This document shows, one piece after another, positions 1-9,687 of a DNA stretch of 46,190 nucleotides (the stretch's first letter is position 1; each line of letters begins with the position of its first letter). Location: NCBI GenBank assembly GCA_012798695.1, contig JAAZMR010000021.1, positions 1 to 46,190 of the forward strand, given 5' to 3'. A model generated the notes under the pieces. It was given only the letters and a program-made list of their open reading frames with translations, ran no database searches and was not told the DNA's origin. The translations under genes and the position numbers were made by a program. Origin of the DNA: Bacillota bacterium (GTDB lineage Bacteria; Bacillota; Limnochordia; DTU087).

Positions 1-661
1 CTTTTTCTACCTCTTCCAAATCGCATACATATTCATCAAAACCTGTTCCCGGCTCATATACCATGATACGGGCTTCCTTATGGGGCTTACCATCAGAGAC
101 AAGGTTGAGCCGGAGCTTGCCAAGACCACCGAGTTCAAGGGTTTTCTCTGTCGTACTCCCACCCACGACCTCAACATCATATAGCTTCTTGTTGGGGAAA
201 CCTGCACCCAGGTTAATCAGCTCAATATCGTAATTGCCTTCCTTGAGCTTATTTTCATAGACCCCTTTTTCTACCTCTTCCAAATCGCATACATATTCAT
301 CAAAACCTGTTCCCGGCTCATATACCATGATACGGGCTTCCTTATGGGGCTTACCATCAGAGACAAGGTTGAGCCGGAGCTTGCCACTATCACCAATATC
401 CAGGGTTTCTTCCCTGAGCTTGCCACCCTTAATCTCGAAATCATAGAACTTCTTGTCAGAGAAGCCTTCACCTAGATGGGTGATCTTGACATCATAACTG
501 CCTTCCTTGAGTTCCAGTTCATATACTCCCTTTTCTACCCTCTCCAGATCAGCCAGGTATTTATCACTATCAAACTCCCGACCGGCAGGATACAGCATGA
601 GCCGCGGATCTCCGCCTGTATAGGGCTTGCCATCAGAGGTGAGCTTGATTCGGAATCTGCC
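1..661 (-). repeat. Tandem protein-coding repeats, about 88-92 codons each, with an exact 122-bp duplication
   Basis: Bases 1-122 and 265-386 are identical, at a period of 264 bp (88 codons). A diverged third unit lies at 386-661 (92 codons). On the minus strand the units begin at 661, 385 and 121 with the pattern G-[KR]-[LF]-R followed by SDGKP, and each contains VEKGVYE and KEG.YD. The leftmost unit runs off the window. The exact copy suggests a recent duplication or gene conversion within the gene. Confidence 0.9.
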
Positions 662-1678
662 GACAGGCTCGAATACCACCTTGACTTCCTTGGTCTCACC
701 AGCCCTAACCTCGAGCTTCTCTAAGGTAAGTGTCTGCACCGGAACACCATCATACTTGGCTCGAATATCGTATGTCCCCGCTCCCATGGAAGCGCTCAGT
801 CTATCGTCTTGAGCTTCAAAGGCTATCTCCTGACCGCTAGTACGGTAAAACCAGGCTTGTACCTTGCGTAAGGAGGCCGGTTTATCTCCAGTCATGGGCA
901 CCAGAACAATTCTCCCCGGAACCTCCACTTCCAGTGTCACATCAGTGATTTGACCAGCTTCTACAGTGACCTCGGCCAGATTGCTTCTGTTTCTCTGGTA
1001 GGTTGCCTGAACTCCATAGAAGCCCGCTGGAATGATGGCAACCAGAAGATCTCCCTTAGGAGACAGCTGCAGTTTATGCTGTTCACTCTGTGCCTTTACC
1101 TCGGACTTAGAAGTAACGTCCTTGTCCCCAGCCTTAACCTTCACCCTAAGGGTCCCGAGGAGATCATCTAGTTCCACCGTTACCTTGGTGATTTCCCCTC
1201 GCTTGAGGATTACGCCACTTATATCCTTATCTACACTGACAGCTCCCATGTAGGTAACCTTGAGATCTACTTCACCAGGGACGCCTTCGTGGTGAAACAC
1301 CTCATTACCTGTGCCATATGATGCATCTCTATCACCACGCCGGATAATCTGTAGTCTCGTATCCTTGGTAATACTGGCACTTCGATACATGACCTCCACT
1401 CTCAGCTTAGCCATGGGATCGACGAAGTCTAGGCGGACCCCCTTGGACTCACCCTCACCTAGCTCAATATCATGTTGGACAGCTTCTAGCACCATAGTCC
1501 CCATCTTGAACACGCCTTTGACGGTATAGACACCTTCTGCCAGGCTCCTTGTCAAAGAGTCACCCTTGGGCTTCAATTCACTGCCAACTGTATCGCCCGA
1601 GGCATCGGTAATCTCAAACACCGTCTGGGATGTAACGTTCTGCCCCCCCGCCCAGGCCTCAATCTCCAAGGTGGAAGG
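1..1678 (-). pseudogene. Continuation of the vWA gene past an in-frame amber codon: beta-domain repeat region, cut by window edge
   Basis: The frame of the upstream vWA gene continues after its TAG (1679-1681) without any further stop down to the window edge, about 559 codons. No start codon with a ribosome site opens it: the first residues after the stop are PSTLEIEAWAGG, in phase. The product is rich in Val, Lys, Glu and Gly and reads as a string of beta-sandwich modules of about 85-95 residues, like those carried by secreted vWA proteins. The last modules are near-identical repeats starting with G-[KR]-[LF]-R. The natural reading is one long secreted vWA-repeat protein in which a Gln codon (CAG) became TAG, so this part is either not translated or made by readthrough. 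A sequencing error is equally possible. The C-terminus lies outside the window. That the frame is open and in phase is seen directly; the function of the repeats is unknown. Confidence 0.75.
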
Positions 1679-2338
1679 CTACACTACCTTGCGCATGATG
1701 GACCCTAATGCCTCACTGAGACTTTTTCTGTCCTTGGCACTGTAGTAGGTCCCGATACAGCTGACTTTAGCTTCATCAGCAGCCGACATCGCAAACCCAA
1801 CTACATAAGGCTTATAGACAATCCCCTGGGACTGTAAGTAATAAGAAACGGCACAGGGGTCGCCTCCACAGCTTTCCTGGCCATCGGTAATCAATACAAT
1901 AATATTACGGTTAGCCTTGCTGGGAAAATCCCGACCCGCTTGCTCTAGTGAATAGGCTATGGGTGTCTTACCTCTAGGTTTAAGCGAGCGAACGATCTCA
2001 AGTATATTGCCCCTCACTGCATCTACTGGCCCGAAGCCCTGCACCAAAACCGAATCATCACACTGGGTATTCCTCGACCCATACACCCTGAGACCTATTT
2101 CCAAACCAGGTCGGTCCTCCAGGTTCTGGATCAAATCGATCATAACCTCTTTAGCCACATCCATACGGGATTTACTTTTTTCCGCTGCTTCATTCATGCT
2201 GAAGGATGCATCAAATACGAACTCTATGTAAGTCTTCTCAGCGTCAGCTGTAACTCCCACTCCTACCCCAACCAACAATGTGATGATGATCATAAACAAC
2301 AGCAGCTGTAAGGAGTTTCTATACTTAAATTGGTTCAT
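1679..2338 (-). CDS. Secreted von Willebrand factor type A domain protein (N-terminal part before the amber codon)
   Basis: This 219-residue product has an N-terminal hydrophobic segment (about residues 10-30) that serves as a signal peptide or anchor, then a vWA domain (about 35-219). The metal-binding MIDAS residues are visible: DASFS at 43-47, the Thr of KTP at 125, and Asp152 in LITDG. Four cysteines (Cys93, 157, 162 and one later) could form disulfides outside the cell. Such domains bind proteins or carbohydrates through a divalent metal. A GGGGGG tract about 8 bases upstream is the likely ribosome site. The gene ends at TAG 1679-1681 directly behind the vWA fold, yet the same frame stays open for at least 559 further codons, so the full gene was probably much longer. 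The ligand is unknown. Confidence 0.85.
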   Translation of the reverse strand: MNQFKYRNSLQLLLFMIIITLLVGVGVGVTADAEKTYIEFVFDASFSMNEAAEKSKSRMDVAKEVMIDLIQNLEDRPGLEIGLRVYGSRNTQCDDSVLVQGFGPVDAVRGNILEIVRSLKPRGKTPIAYSLEQAGRDFPSKANRNIIVLITDGQESCGGDPCAVSYYLQSQGIVYKPYVVGFAMSAADEAKVSCIGTYYSAKDRKSLSEALGSIMRKVV

Positions 2339-2704
2339 TTTTTAACCCCCCGTTTTCCTTGCTTTTCTACCTCATTGGCCGCACTGCAGAGGTTCTTTTG
2401 GTTCACCACCTCCCTGTCACATAACCACTGTAGGCAACGGGGACGTTCAGTACTGCTCTACATTTCAGAAAACACGTAACGGACATATTCATTATGGTGC
2501 ATCCAGTATATCCCGAAAATATCGATAAGTAAATATCTTCCGGAGTTCTTGCAGGTAATTTTGGGAAAACAAGCTGCGGCTATATGACACAGCCGGTAAT
2601 AGTCCCCTAATGTCGCTTTGGGACAGAAAGGAACCAAGGAAAAAACGATATTGACCGGCGGTTTTCCTTGGTTCCTTTTTGTGTATCTGATTTATTGACG
2701 CAAC
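2339..2704. other. Intergenic region without a gene
   Basis: No credible coding frame was found in these 366 bases. The only clear structure is the 17-bp inverted repeat at 2627-2678. The left part must hold the promoter of the vWA gene, but I see no convincing -35/-10 pair. Confidence 0.6.
2627..2680 (-). terminator. Strong hairpin downstream of the ADP-ribosylglycohydrolase gene
   Basis: AAAGGAACCAAGGAAAA at 2627-2643 pairs perfectly with 2662-2678 across an 18-base loop. A-rich and T-rich flanks on both sides allow termination in either direction. It lies 25 bases past the stop of the minus-strand gene ending at 2705. Confidence 0.75.
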
Positions 2705-4816
2705 CTAGCTCACAATGGGCCTAACTGACACTGTATTACAGGCAGCTCGGCCTTCCTGACAGACTAAGGCTACAGCACCGGAGGTAAGGGTTTGGTTCGA
2801 GTCCCTAATGTCAAAAAGACATTGATCCTGGAACCAGCCTTTCAGCCGGTCACCTTGTACCTCTAGCTTGAGATCATAGATCTGGCCGAATTGCCAATTT
2901 ACGTGCACCTCCCCGAGAACCTGAGTACCGTCAAGCTCCTTCACCAGACGAATCATCCCATCGCTGCACAGCAGCAGGGCATAGTAGCGGCGCATACCTT
3001 GAACCCGAGCCGCTACACCGGTAGCTGTACACATGTGAGGCGTCAGATCAGCAGCCACTCTGTAATCAGTCCATTCCCGAGTGCCTTGGATCATGAGACC
3101 CGTCCCTGCATTCTGGATCAAGCGATACGGTTCATCAGTAAAAATCAGCTGATCGAGTCCATCTACCCACGCTCTCTGCCATACCGTGCCTCCTTCAGCA
3201 GGGCGCCTCCAAGTGACTGTGGGGATCCCAGTCCATGTGAGGTAGTCAAGATAAACCGTCCCATCCGCCCGCTCGGCTGATGCCAGCTCTATTCCGATCT
3301 CAGCTATTGGCTGCCCATCCATGTCTGGTATCATCCAGGAAAATTCATGCTCCGCCCCTGGTATTAAGGTAGTATCAGGGCCCTTGATCGTCCGCAGCTG
3401 GTTGCTGCCATCATAAGCCCTTACATAAAGGCAGCACTCCACCGTACGGTTATTGTCTCCGTTTGCACTGACTTGGGCCTGAACTACCTGACCGGGATAA
3501 ATTGTGGGAGAAGCAATCAATGAATAATGGCTAGCTCCTAAGGCATCCGGTGGAATAAAGGTGGGTGTAGCTACCCGAGCACATCGCCCTGTGGCTACAT
3601 GCTGATAGTGAAGAGCGAGGCTCCTTTTCCCCCTACGGCTGTGCCCCAGCACGTTTTCTACTACTAGAGTCCCCTGTGATTCAATGCTCTCTTCGGGCTG
3701 GAAACCTTGGACAGAACCAGGCAGTTCGAAATGGAACCGAGCTCCACCCTTGGGTGCCAAGGGTTCTTGCCCCGCCAAGGCTCTGGCCATGTTGACAACC
3801 TGATAGGTTTCGGTCACTGCGTCAGTGATCGACCTACCTCCATCGGCTGTAGGTAGGTAGAGCTGATCAGCCACTGGTCCACGAAAATCCGGGCCGGCTT
3901 CGATTCCTGCCAGCCCATTTTTGATACCCAAGAGACAACCAACATTGGCCGAATTGCAGTCAGTATCCCAGCCAGCTGTATTGACGATCATCAAACTTTT
4001 CTGGAAGTTATCATCACCATAGAGTAGGCTGAGGATAATCAGCCCATGGTTGGGCACCATATGGCAGTTGCCGCCATATTTATCATAACCATAATTGGTT
4101 TCCAGCAGCTCCCGAGCCATTCGCCAGTCGGGTTCCTTGGAGTGCCAGTCCCTGATGTCGTCAATCATACGGTAAATGACAGAGCTCTTCGGGATTAGGG
4201 CTACTGCCGTATCGAGCAACTGAGTGAGATCAGGTTCTACAAAAGCCTGAGCTTCCATGGCAGCAATCACCTGGGCACCATAAATAGCCTCCCCATCATG
4301 GCTAACCGAACCGGCCCTCCGGGCGAAATCCGCCGCCAGCTCCGGATCCCCGGGGCAAAGCATAGCCCAAGCATCAATAAAGATCTGTGCACCGATTTGC
4401 TCTGATACAACCTTGCCATTTAGTTCCATAGACCCACTTTGGGGAGCAGGGGTGCCGTTTTTTAGCCTCAAATAGGCAGTATGCTCCGTAGAATTGCCCA
4501 TCCCACCCCACCAGAGGATAGTCCGGTTTTCAATTAGGTAATTCAGCCATGTCTGTCCGATCTGCTGAGGCGTGATCTCGCGGTTGTAATGGTAGTCCGC
4601 TAGGGCCCTTACAAAGGTGAATGTCCCTGAAATGTCATCATCAGTGACGACTAAAGGTACACCCAATTTTTCGTGTACGTAATAATTGATCTCCCCCAAC
4701 TCATCCATAATGTGCTGATATGTCCATCCTTCAAAGGGGCGTCCTAGATAAACGCCAATGATTTTGCCTAACACACCCGCATAGACGCGCTCGACATATT
4801 GGTAATCCAGTTTCAT
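2705..4816 (-). CDS. ADP-ribosylglycohydrolase family protein with C-terminal beta-sandwich (LamG-like) region
   Basis: Residues 1 to about 370 match the all-helical ADP-ribosylglycohydrolase (DraG/ARH) family. TDDD at 58-61 and WDTDCNSAN at 283-291 are the two metal-ligand motifs for the binuclear Mg site, and SHDGEAIYGA at 172-181 is the third conserved block. Residues from about 390 to 703 form beta-rich regions, the last of which resembles the LamG/3-keto-disaccharide hydrolase fold. At 703 residues it is roughly twice the length of a plain DraG. Proteins of this long type are common in sugar-utilising bacteria and may act on glycosidic N- or O-ribosyl or other small substrates rather than on ADP-ribosylated nitrogenase reductase; that is inference. 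No signal peptide is visible. ATG follows AGGAGGG at a spacing of about 6. It is monocistronic, with a strong hairpin downstream. Confidence 0.85.
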   Translation of the reverse strand: MKLDYQYVERVYAGVLGKIIGVYLGRPFEGWTYQHIMDELGEINYYVHEKLGVPLVVTDDDISGTFTFVRALADYHYNREITPQQIGQTWLNYLIENRTILWWGGMGNSTEHTAYLRLKNGTPAPQSGSMELNGKVVSEQIGAQIFIDAWAMLCPGDPELAADFARRAGSVSHDGEAIYGAQVIAAMEAQAFVEPDLTQLLDTAVALIPKSSVIYRMIDDIRDWHSKEPDWRMARELLETNYGYDKYGGNCHMVPNHGLIILSLLYGDDNFQKSLMIVNTAGWDTDCNSANVGCLLGIKNGLAGIEAGPDFRGPVADQLYLPTADGGRSITDAVTETYQVVNMARALAGQEPLAPKGGARFHFELPGSVQGFQPEESIESQGTLVVENVLGHSRRGKRSLALHYQHVATGRCARVATPTFIPPDALGASHYSLIASPTIYPGQVVQAQVSANGDNNRTVECCLYVRAYDGSNQLRTIKGPDTTLIPGAEHEFSWMIPDMDGQPIAEIGIELASAERADGTVYLDYLTWTGIPTVTWRRPAEGGTVWQRAWVDGLDQLIFTDEPYRLIQNAGTGLMIQGTREWTDYRVAADLTPHMCTATGVAARVQGMRRYYALLLCSDGMIRLVKELDGTQVLGEVHVNWQFGQIYDLKLEVQGDRLKGWFQDQCLFDIRDSNQTLTSGAVALVCQEGRAACNTVSVRPIVS

Positions 4817-5125
4817 GCTATCCCTCCTAGTACAATCATTATTACTCTACCCTCTTGAGCACCTATTTTGTCATCCATTGACTTTCCTTCAGACTTTGAC
4901 GCCACCTGCTGCTATTCCTTGAACAGAGCCCTGTTTGCATTCGTATCCAGGCGTTTTTCCTTAGCCGTTTCCAGTATATGGAGATCCCTCACCTGTGTTC
5001 TCATCTGAATCCTTGCAGGATATAGAGGGGCTGGAGAGAAAAGGTTCAAATGTGAGACAATTCAACTGTGATTGCCCTACAGGGCTGCCGGTGAAGGTCA
5101 CAAATCGCGATGAGGTGCAATACAC
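4817..5125. other. Divergent intergenic region
   Basis: This 309-bp stretch lies between the divergent ADP-ribosylglycohydrolase and M48 genes and presumably holds both promoters. I see no strong -35/-10 pair, repeat or RNA structure. A GAGGTG ribosome site precedes the M48 start. Confidence 0.5.
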
Positions 5126-6496
5126 ATGCGAACACGCAGGCGTTGGATTACTACTTTAGTCTTGCTAGTAGTCTTGGTGGCTGGCTGCAGTCAAACGCCT
5201 AAGGTTACGAGAATAGCTGGAACCATCATTGATACTGAAGGAAAACCGATTTCCAAAGCCGGACTACTCATAGGCAGTTCCATGACCAAGACTAATTCTG
5301 CAGGTCAGTTTAGCATCAGTGCTCTCTCAGGAGAAAGCCAAGCAATTCTGCTGGCAAAGGGAAGCTGTCCCCAGATCTTGTCCTTGAATTTGGGTCAGGA
5401 TGCCCAGACAGTCACCCTGACGGCAAACCCGGGAAAACCAACAAAGCGCAGTGGCAGTACAGTCGATTACATACTGCTGTTTGACTCCCTCAGAAGCACT
5501 GATATCACTGGTGACTCACGATTTACCTATCTGACAGGAAATGATGTGAGGAAAGCCAGCCTTACACACGCCGGCATCATCAACCTCAATGAAGCAGTGG
5601 AATATTTGAGTCCAGAGGCTCTGCATAGCCTTTGCCAAATTCTCAAGACAAGGCATTTGGTCTGGATTAATCAAGATCTAAAGGACCATCTACAAGTCTT
5701 TGCCGCCGACTCACGCCAGATCAGCAACTTGCCATTCAAGCAACGCAGAGGGGTAAAGCAGATCAATGCCCTGCTTGCCAATAGCCTGCGCGGCCGGGAC
5801 TCATCTCGGGGTCAGTACCCGGAAGGTGCTGAGGCACGACTCGCTCGAGAGGTAAAGTCATATATGGAGCGAATGTATGATGTTACCTATTCCGGTCCTG
5901 ATCTGGAACGAATTAAGCGGGTTGCCAAACCGGTGATCGAAGTCTCAGAGCGTCCGAATTTGTTGTTTACTTTCGGCATATTGGAGGCTCCTGAGTATAA
6001 TGCCTATGCACTGCCTGGAGGATACATATTTATCACTCGTCCTTTACTGGAGATGATGGAATCTGATGCCGAACTAGCGGCAGTTCTCGCCCATGAATCA
6101 GCACATATTACTCACGTCCACGCAGTAAAGAGCTATGAACGACAAGTTGCCCTAACCGTAGCGGGTGTTTTCTTGACAGTGGCCACGGGAGATATTGAAT
6201 CTAGTTTTGATTTCGTCCAAGCTATAGGGGATATTATGACAGTAGGATATAGCAAAGAACAAGAGTACGATGCTGATGCAACCGGACTACGCTACATAAG
6301 CCGAGCCAGTTACGACCCCACTGCTATGCTTTCTTTGCTGACTAAGCTGCAGGATTTGGAATACCGTCTCACCGGTAGGCGCCGAGGCTATAGCCGCACT
6401 CACCCTGCCACAGAGAACCGTATCAAGCAAGTGAAAGCCCAACTATCTACGAACGAATATTATAGGTGCCTAGATGAGTACTTGCAGACACTTTGA
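5126..6496 (+). CDS. M48-family zinc metallopeptidase, lipoprotein with N-terminal carboxypeptidase-regulatory-like domain
   Basis: The N-terminus is a lipoprotein signal peptide with lipobox LVAGC (Cys21), so the protein is membrane anchored outside the cytoplasm. Residues about 28-100 look like a carboxypeptidase regulatory-like beta-sandwich (G.I.D..GKPIS.A.L....T.TN..G.F). The peptidase domain (about 230-456) carries HESAH at 323-327, the HExxH zinc site, and the third ligand Glu380 in EYDAD. This arrangement matches the periplasmic BepA/YfgC and Oma1/LoiP branch of M48, which handles misfolded envelope proteins; the exact role here is inferred. A double-domain M16 peptidase follows 151 bp downstream on the same strand, suggesting a shared envelope protein quality-control role. 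Confidence 0.88.
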   Translation: MRTRRRWITTLVLLVVLVAGCSQTPKVTRIAGTIIDTEGKPISKAGLLIGSSMTKTNSAGQFSISALSGESQAILLAKGSCPQILSLNLGQDAQTVTLTANPGKPTKRSGSTVDYILLFDSLRSTDITGDSRFTYLTGNDVRKASLTHAGIINLNEAVEYLSPEALHSLCQILKTRHLVWINQDLKDHLQVFAADSRQISNLPFKQRRGVKQINALLANSLRGRDSSRGQYPEGAEARLAREVKSYMERMYDVTYSGPDLERIKRVAKPVIEVSERPNLLFTFGILEAPEYNAYALPGGYIFITRPLLEMMESDAELAAVLAHESAHITHVHAVKSYERQVALTVAGVFLTVATGDIESSFDFVQAIGDIMTVGYSKEQEYDADATGLRYISRASYDPTAMLSLLTKLQDLEYRLTGRRRGYSRTHPATENRIKQVKAQLSTNEYYRCLDEYLQTL

Positions 6497-6647
6497 GCAT
6501 CACCTCAAAGATAGTTCTGCCAAACATGAAAGGAATTTCCCAGGACGCTGAGCGTCTACCTGTATCTACGCGCTTCCTATATATGGAAGCCGGGATTGTT
6601 AGAGACTCCAGTGTGATGCCCTGATTAAAAGGAAGAGGTGTCAGCAA

Positions 6648-9524
6648 ATGCATATGAATCGAAAGAGTCTCTGCTCAGAACCACGGCTTAGGCCTTCTAT
6701 CACACGGATAGTAGTTTGCCTATTACTAGCCATCCTCTTAGGCATATCACCAATCCCCCGGATTACACCAGAGAACACTAGTACAGCCTTGGCTGCAACG
6801 AGAGCTGTCGTGGTGGACCACCAAGTCCTCCCGAATGGTTTGGAAGTCTACGTCTATGAGGATCGCACAACCCCTGTAGTATCCGTCAATGTTTGGTATA
6901 AGGCGGGATCTCGGGATGAGCCACCGGGATTATACGGTATGGCTCATCTCTTGGAACACATGATGTTTAATGGCTCGGAGAGTATTCCCAAAAATGGCCA
7001 CGCCCAGCTGATCGACGCCATAGGGGGAGAGCTCAATGCCTTTACCTCCAGTGACATGACTGTTTACTGGAACAAAGTGCCAAGTGACCAGTTAGGGTCA
7101 GTTCTGGAACTAGAAGCTGAGAGAATGGCTAATCTGCTAATTACATCGGCTAAGGTCGCGATCGAAAAAGAGGTAGTCAAGGAAGAGTATCGCATCGGGT
7201 TTCAGAACGATGCGATCGGTGTGGCCTTAGACAAACTGTTGGCAACCAGCCTGCAGGGGACTCCCTATGCCTGGACGCCGGCAGGTACGCTGGAGTGTAT
7301 TGATGCCATTACTGCAGAGGATCTGCAGGGGTTCTATGAAGACTACTATACACCTAGCAATGCAATTCTGGTGATTGCCGGGGATACGGACATTCATACA
7401 GCTACACATCTGGCCCAAAGAGCTTTTGGGTCTATTCGCCGAAGTGAGGCCCCATCCAGAAGCAAAGTCCAGCTGCCCGAGCACAGGCAACCAATCTATG
7501 CAGACATCACCATGCCCCTGCAATTACCCACTATTCTGGGTGGCTATGTGATTCCTGGGACTATTAGTGTGGACAACACAGCACTGCAGATGGCCAGCTT
7601 CATCCTTTCTGCTGGACAGAGTTCACGCTTGCACCAAAGGCTGGTACGGGAAAAAGGTTTAGCCGTCGGTGCCATGGGGTACGCGCAGGCCTTCCGGGAT
7701 GCCGGGCTTTTTCTCAATCTAGCGTTTTATCTAGATAACACTGATACAGATGCTGTGATTCAAGCTATGAGAGATGAGATCGAAGGCTTAGTGATTAACC
7801 CACCGACGAAGATAGAAATGGCGAAGGCACGTAACCAGGTAGCAGCCAGCTATGCCTTTTCCCTAGACTCTCTGGATGGGATCGCTAACGCGATCGGTTC
7901 CGCGGTATTATTGGGCCAAGGGATTGAGGAATTCGAGCAAGGCCTTGACATGTATTTCGAGACCACTGGGCAAGATATCCAGCGTGTTGCCGGCAGATAC
8001 CTGCGGCCGGAGAACCTGACATTGCTCACCATCAAGCCAGGGCCTGTTGCTGAACAAAGCATGATTGCCGAACAAGATAGCAAACCTCAGACGGCAGCTA
8101 TGGCGGAGGATGAAGATACTGCCTTAGAAAAGCCCATCTTGCAGGACTTAGCAGATGAGATAGGCATGTCATCACCCCAAGCTGAGCGAATCTCTTTACC
8201 TCCGATCACACATTTCTGTCTGAGCAACGGCCTTGAGGTTTACCTAATACACCGCCCCCAACAGCCTATAGCTGCCCTCCACCTGGTTTTGCCTATTGGC
8301 AGCTACTCAGACCCGGAAGGGAAAGCAGGGCTAGCCAATTTCACGGCTGCCATGCTCAGACAGGGAACAAAAAACTATACTGCTGAAGAGATTTCCAGCA
8401 TGATCGATACAGTGGGCGGTTCGCTCGGAGCTTGGGCGGATGATAATACGACTACCCTAGCAGCCGAGGTCATGAGTAAGGATTTTCGCCTGGGCCTAGA
8501 ATTGATAGCAGACATAATCATTAACCCAGTTTTTCCAGAACCTGAAGTAGAGAGTCTGCGCCAGCAGTTCCTGGGAAGTCTCTACCGGCGTCAGGATAAT
8601 GCTTCAGCCTTGGCTACTGATGAAGCGATGAGCTATTTCTACGGCAGCAACCACCCACTAGGCAGGCCAGTTAGCATAGATACCATTCAGAGCATCCAGG
8701 TAGATGATATGGTTGCTTTCGCCGAAAAGCATCATAGGCCTGATGGCGCTATATTGATTGCCGCCGGGGATATTGAGCCCTCCGAGCTCCGCAACCTGGC
8801 AGAGACGCAGTTTGGCAAATGGTCGGCCAGTACTAGGAGCCGAAGTCAAGCGATGGGCACACAGCCAGACCCCCCCAAGCAACCACGCTTACTCTTTATT
8901 GAAAAACCTGGCCAAACCCAGGTACAGATCCGTATGGTACAACATGGCCCCACTAGAACCACGCCCGATTGGATAGCTATTGAGCTGTACAATTACATCT
9001 TAGGCGGAGGCAGCTTTTCGTCTAGATTGATGCAGGTAGTTCGCTCTGAGCTCGGTGAAACCTATGGAATTACCACTGGTTATCGGGCCGATGAGCGGAG
9101 TGGACTGTTCATGCTTGCCACCTTTACCAGTAACGAAAAACTATATGAAACCATGTCCGTGATCAAAGCTGAGCTGGAGGAGTTCGCTGCTCATGGAGTG
9201 ACAGAAGAGGAGCTGTATTACGCGAAGGCCAACCGCATTGGCAACTACCCCCTCCGTTTCGAGACGTTAGGAGGTACAACAGCGGCTATTGCCCAAGGTT
9301 TGCGCTTCCACTCTCTGGAGGAGGTCGAAGAATATTCACTGCTGGTTGAGAGGCTGGCCAGAGCGGAGATCCAAGCCGCCATCGCCAGGCACTTCGATCC
9401 CCATAGCTTTGCCATCGTGCTCTTGGGGGATCCATCGATTATGGAGGAAGTGGTTGAGGTAGCTAAGCTCTATGGCATCGAGCCCAGCAGCATTGACCGA
9501 GTCGACTGGCAAACTTTACGCTGA
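6648..9524 (+). CDS. M16-family (pitrilysin-type) zinc peptidase, two M16 units in one chain
   Basis: The 958-residue product starts with a membrane-spanning or signal segment (about residues 20-50). The first M16 unit (about 55-480) has the inverted zinc motif HLLEH at 100-104 and the distal Glu ligand in the EKEVVKEEYR block at about 173-182, so it is the active half. The second unit (about 520-950) keeps the fold, including the R/Y region (GETYGITTGYR), but has no HxxEH and is the inactive half typical of such pairs. Together they form the closed chamber that degrades peptides. Export suggests action outside the cytoplasm. GGAAGAGGTG lies about 7 bases before ATG 6648; a second ATG at 6654 is possible. 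It follows the M48 gene on the same strand. Confidence 0.92.
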   Translation: MHMNRKSLCSEPRLRPSITRIVVCLLLAILLGISPIPRITPENTSTALAATRAVVVDHQVLPNGLEVYVYEDRTTPVVSVNVWYKAGSRDEPPGLYGMAHLLEHMMFNGSESIPKNGHAQLIDAIGGELNAFTSSDMTVYWNKVPSDQLGSVLELEAERMANLLITSAKVAIEKEVVKEEYRIGFQNDAIGVALDKLLATSLQGTPYAWTPAGTLECIDAITAEDLQGFYEDYYTPSNAILVIAGDTDIHTATHLAQRAFGSIRRSEAPSRSKVQLPEHRQPIYADITMPLQLPTILGGYVIPGTISVDNTALQMASFILSAGQSSRLHQRLVREKGLAVGAMGYAQAFRDAGLFLNLAFYLDNTDTDAVIQAMRDEIEGLVINPPTKIEMAKARNQVAASYAFSLDSLDGIANAIGSAVLLGQGIEEFEQGLDMYFETTGQDIQRVAGRYLRPENLTLLTIKPGPVAEQSMIAEQDSKPQTAAMAEDEDTALEKPILQDLADEIGMSSPQAERISLPPITHFCLSNGLEVYLIHRPQQPIAALHLVLPIGSYSDPEGKAGLANFTAAMLRQGTKNYTAEEISSMIDTVGGSLGAWADDNTTTLAAEVMSKDFRLGLELIADIIINPVFPEPEVESLRQQFLGSLYRRQDNASALATDEAMSYFYGSNHPLGRPVSIDTIQSIQVDDMVAFAEKHHRPDGAILIAAGDIEPSELRNLAETQFGKWSASTRSRSQAMGTQPDPPKQPRLLFIEKPGQTQVQIRMVQHGPTRTTPDWIAIELYNYILGGGSFSSRLMQVVRSELGETYGITTGYRADERSGLFMLATFTSNEKLYETMSVIKAELEEFAAHGVTEEELYYAKANRIGNYPLRFETLGGTTAAIAQGLRFHSLEEVEEYSLLVERLARAEIQAAIARHFDPHSFAIVLLGDPSIMEEVVEVAKLYGIEPSSIDRVDWQTLR

Positions 9525-9604
9525 GCAGATAATCAAGACTCAGGGGCCAACAAGTCTCCCATCATCCCGGGTCTTCTCTGTCCTGCTCACATTACGTTCC
9601 TACC

Positions 9605-9622
9605 ATCCGATCCGGATTTTTT
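9605..9622 (+). terminator. Short hairpin with T-run after the M16 gene
   Basis: ATCCG (9605-9609) and CGGAT (9613-9617) pair around a 3-base loop and are followed by six T. The stem is short, so termination is only moderately likely. It lies between two convergent genes. Confidence 0.4.
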
Positions 9623-9687
9623 CTCGATCGTCAAACTGGGGGACGTATGGCTTAGTATCCAATAGGGGAATTCCACCTACGCCGGCT

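Noticed and set aside
1679-1681. TAG reassigned to an amino acid such as pyrrolysine genome-wide
   Set aside because: Several intact genes in the window end in TAG at their expected length, so TAG works as a stop. No methylamine genes are nearby.
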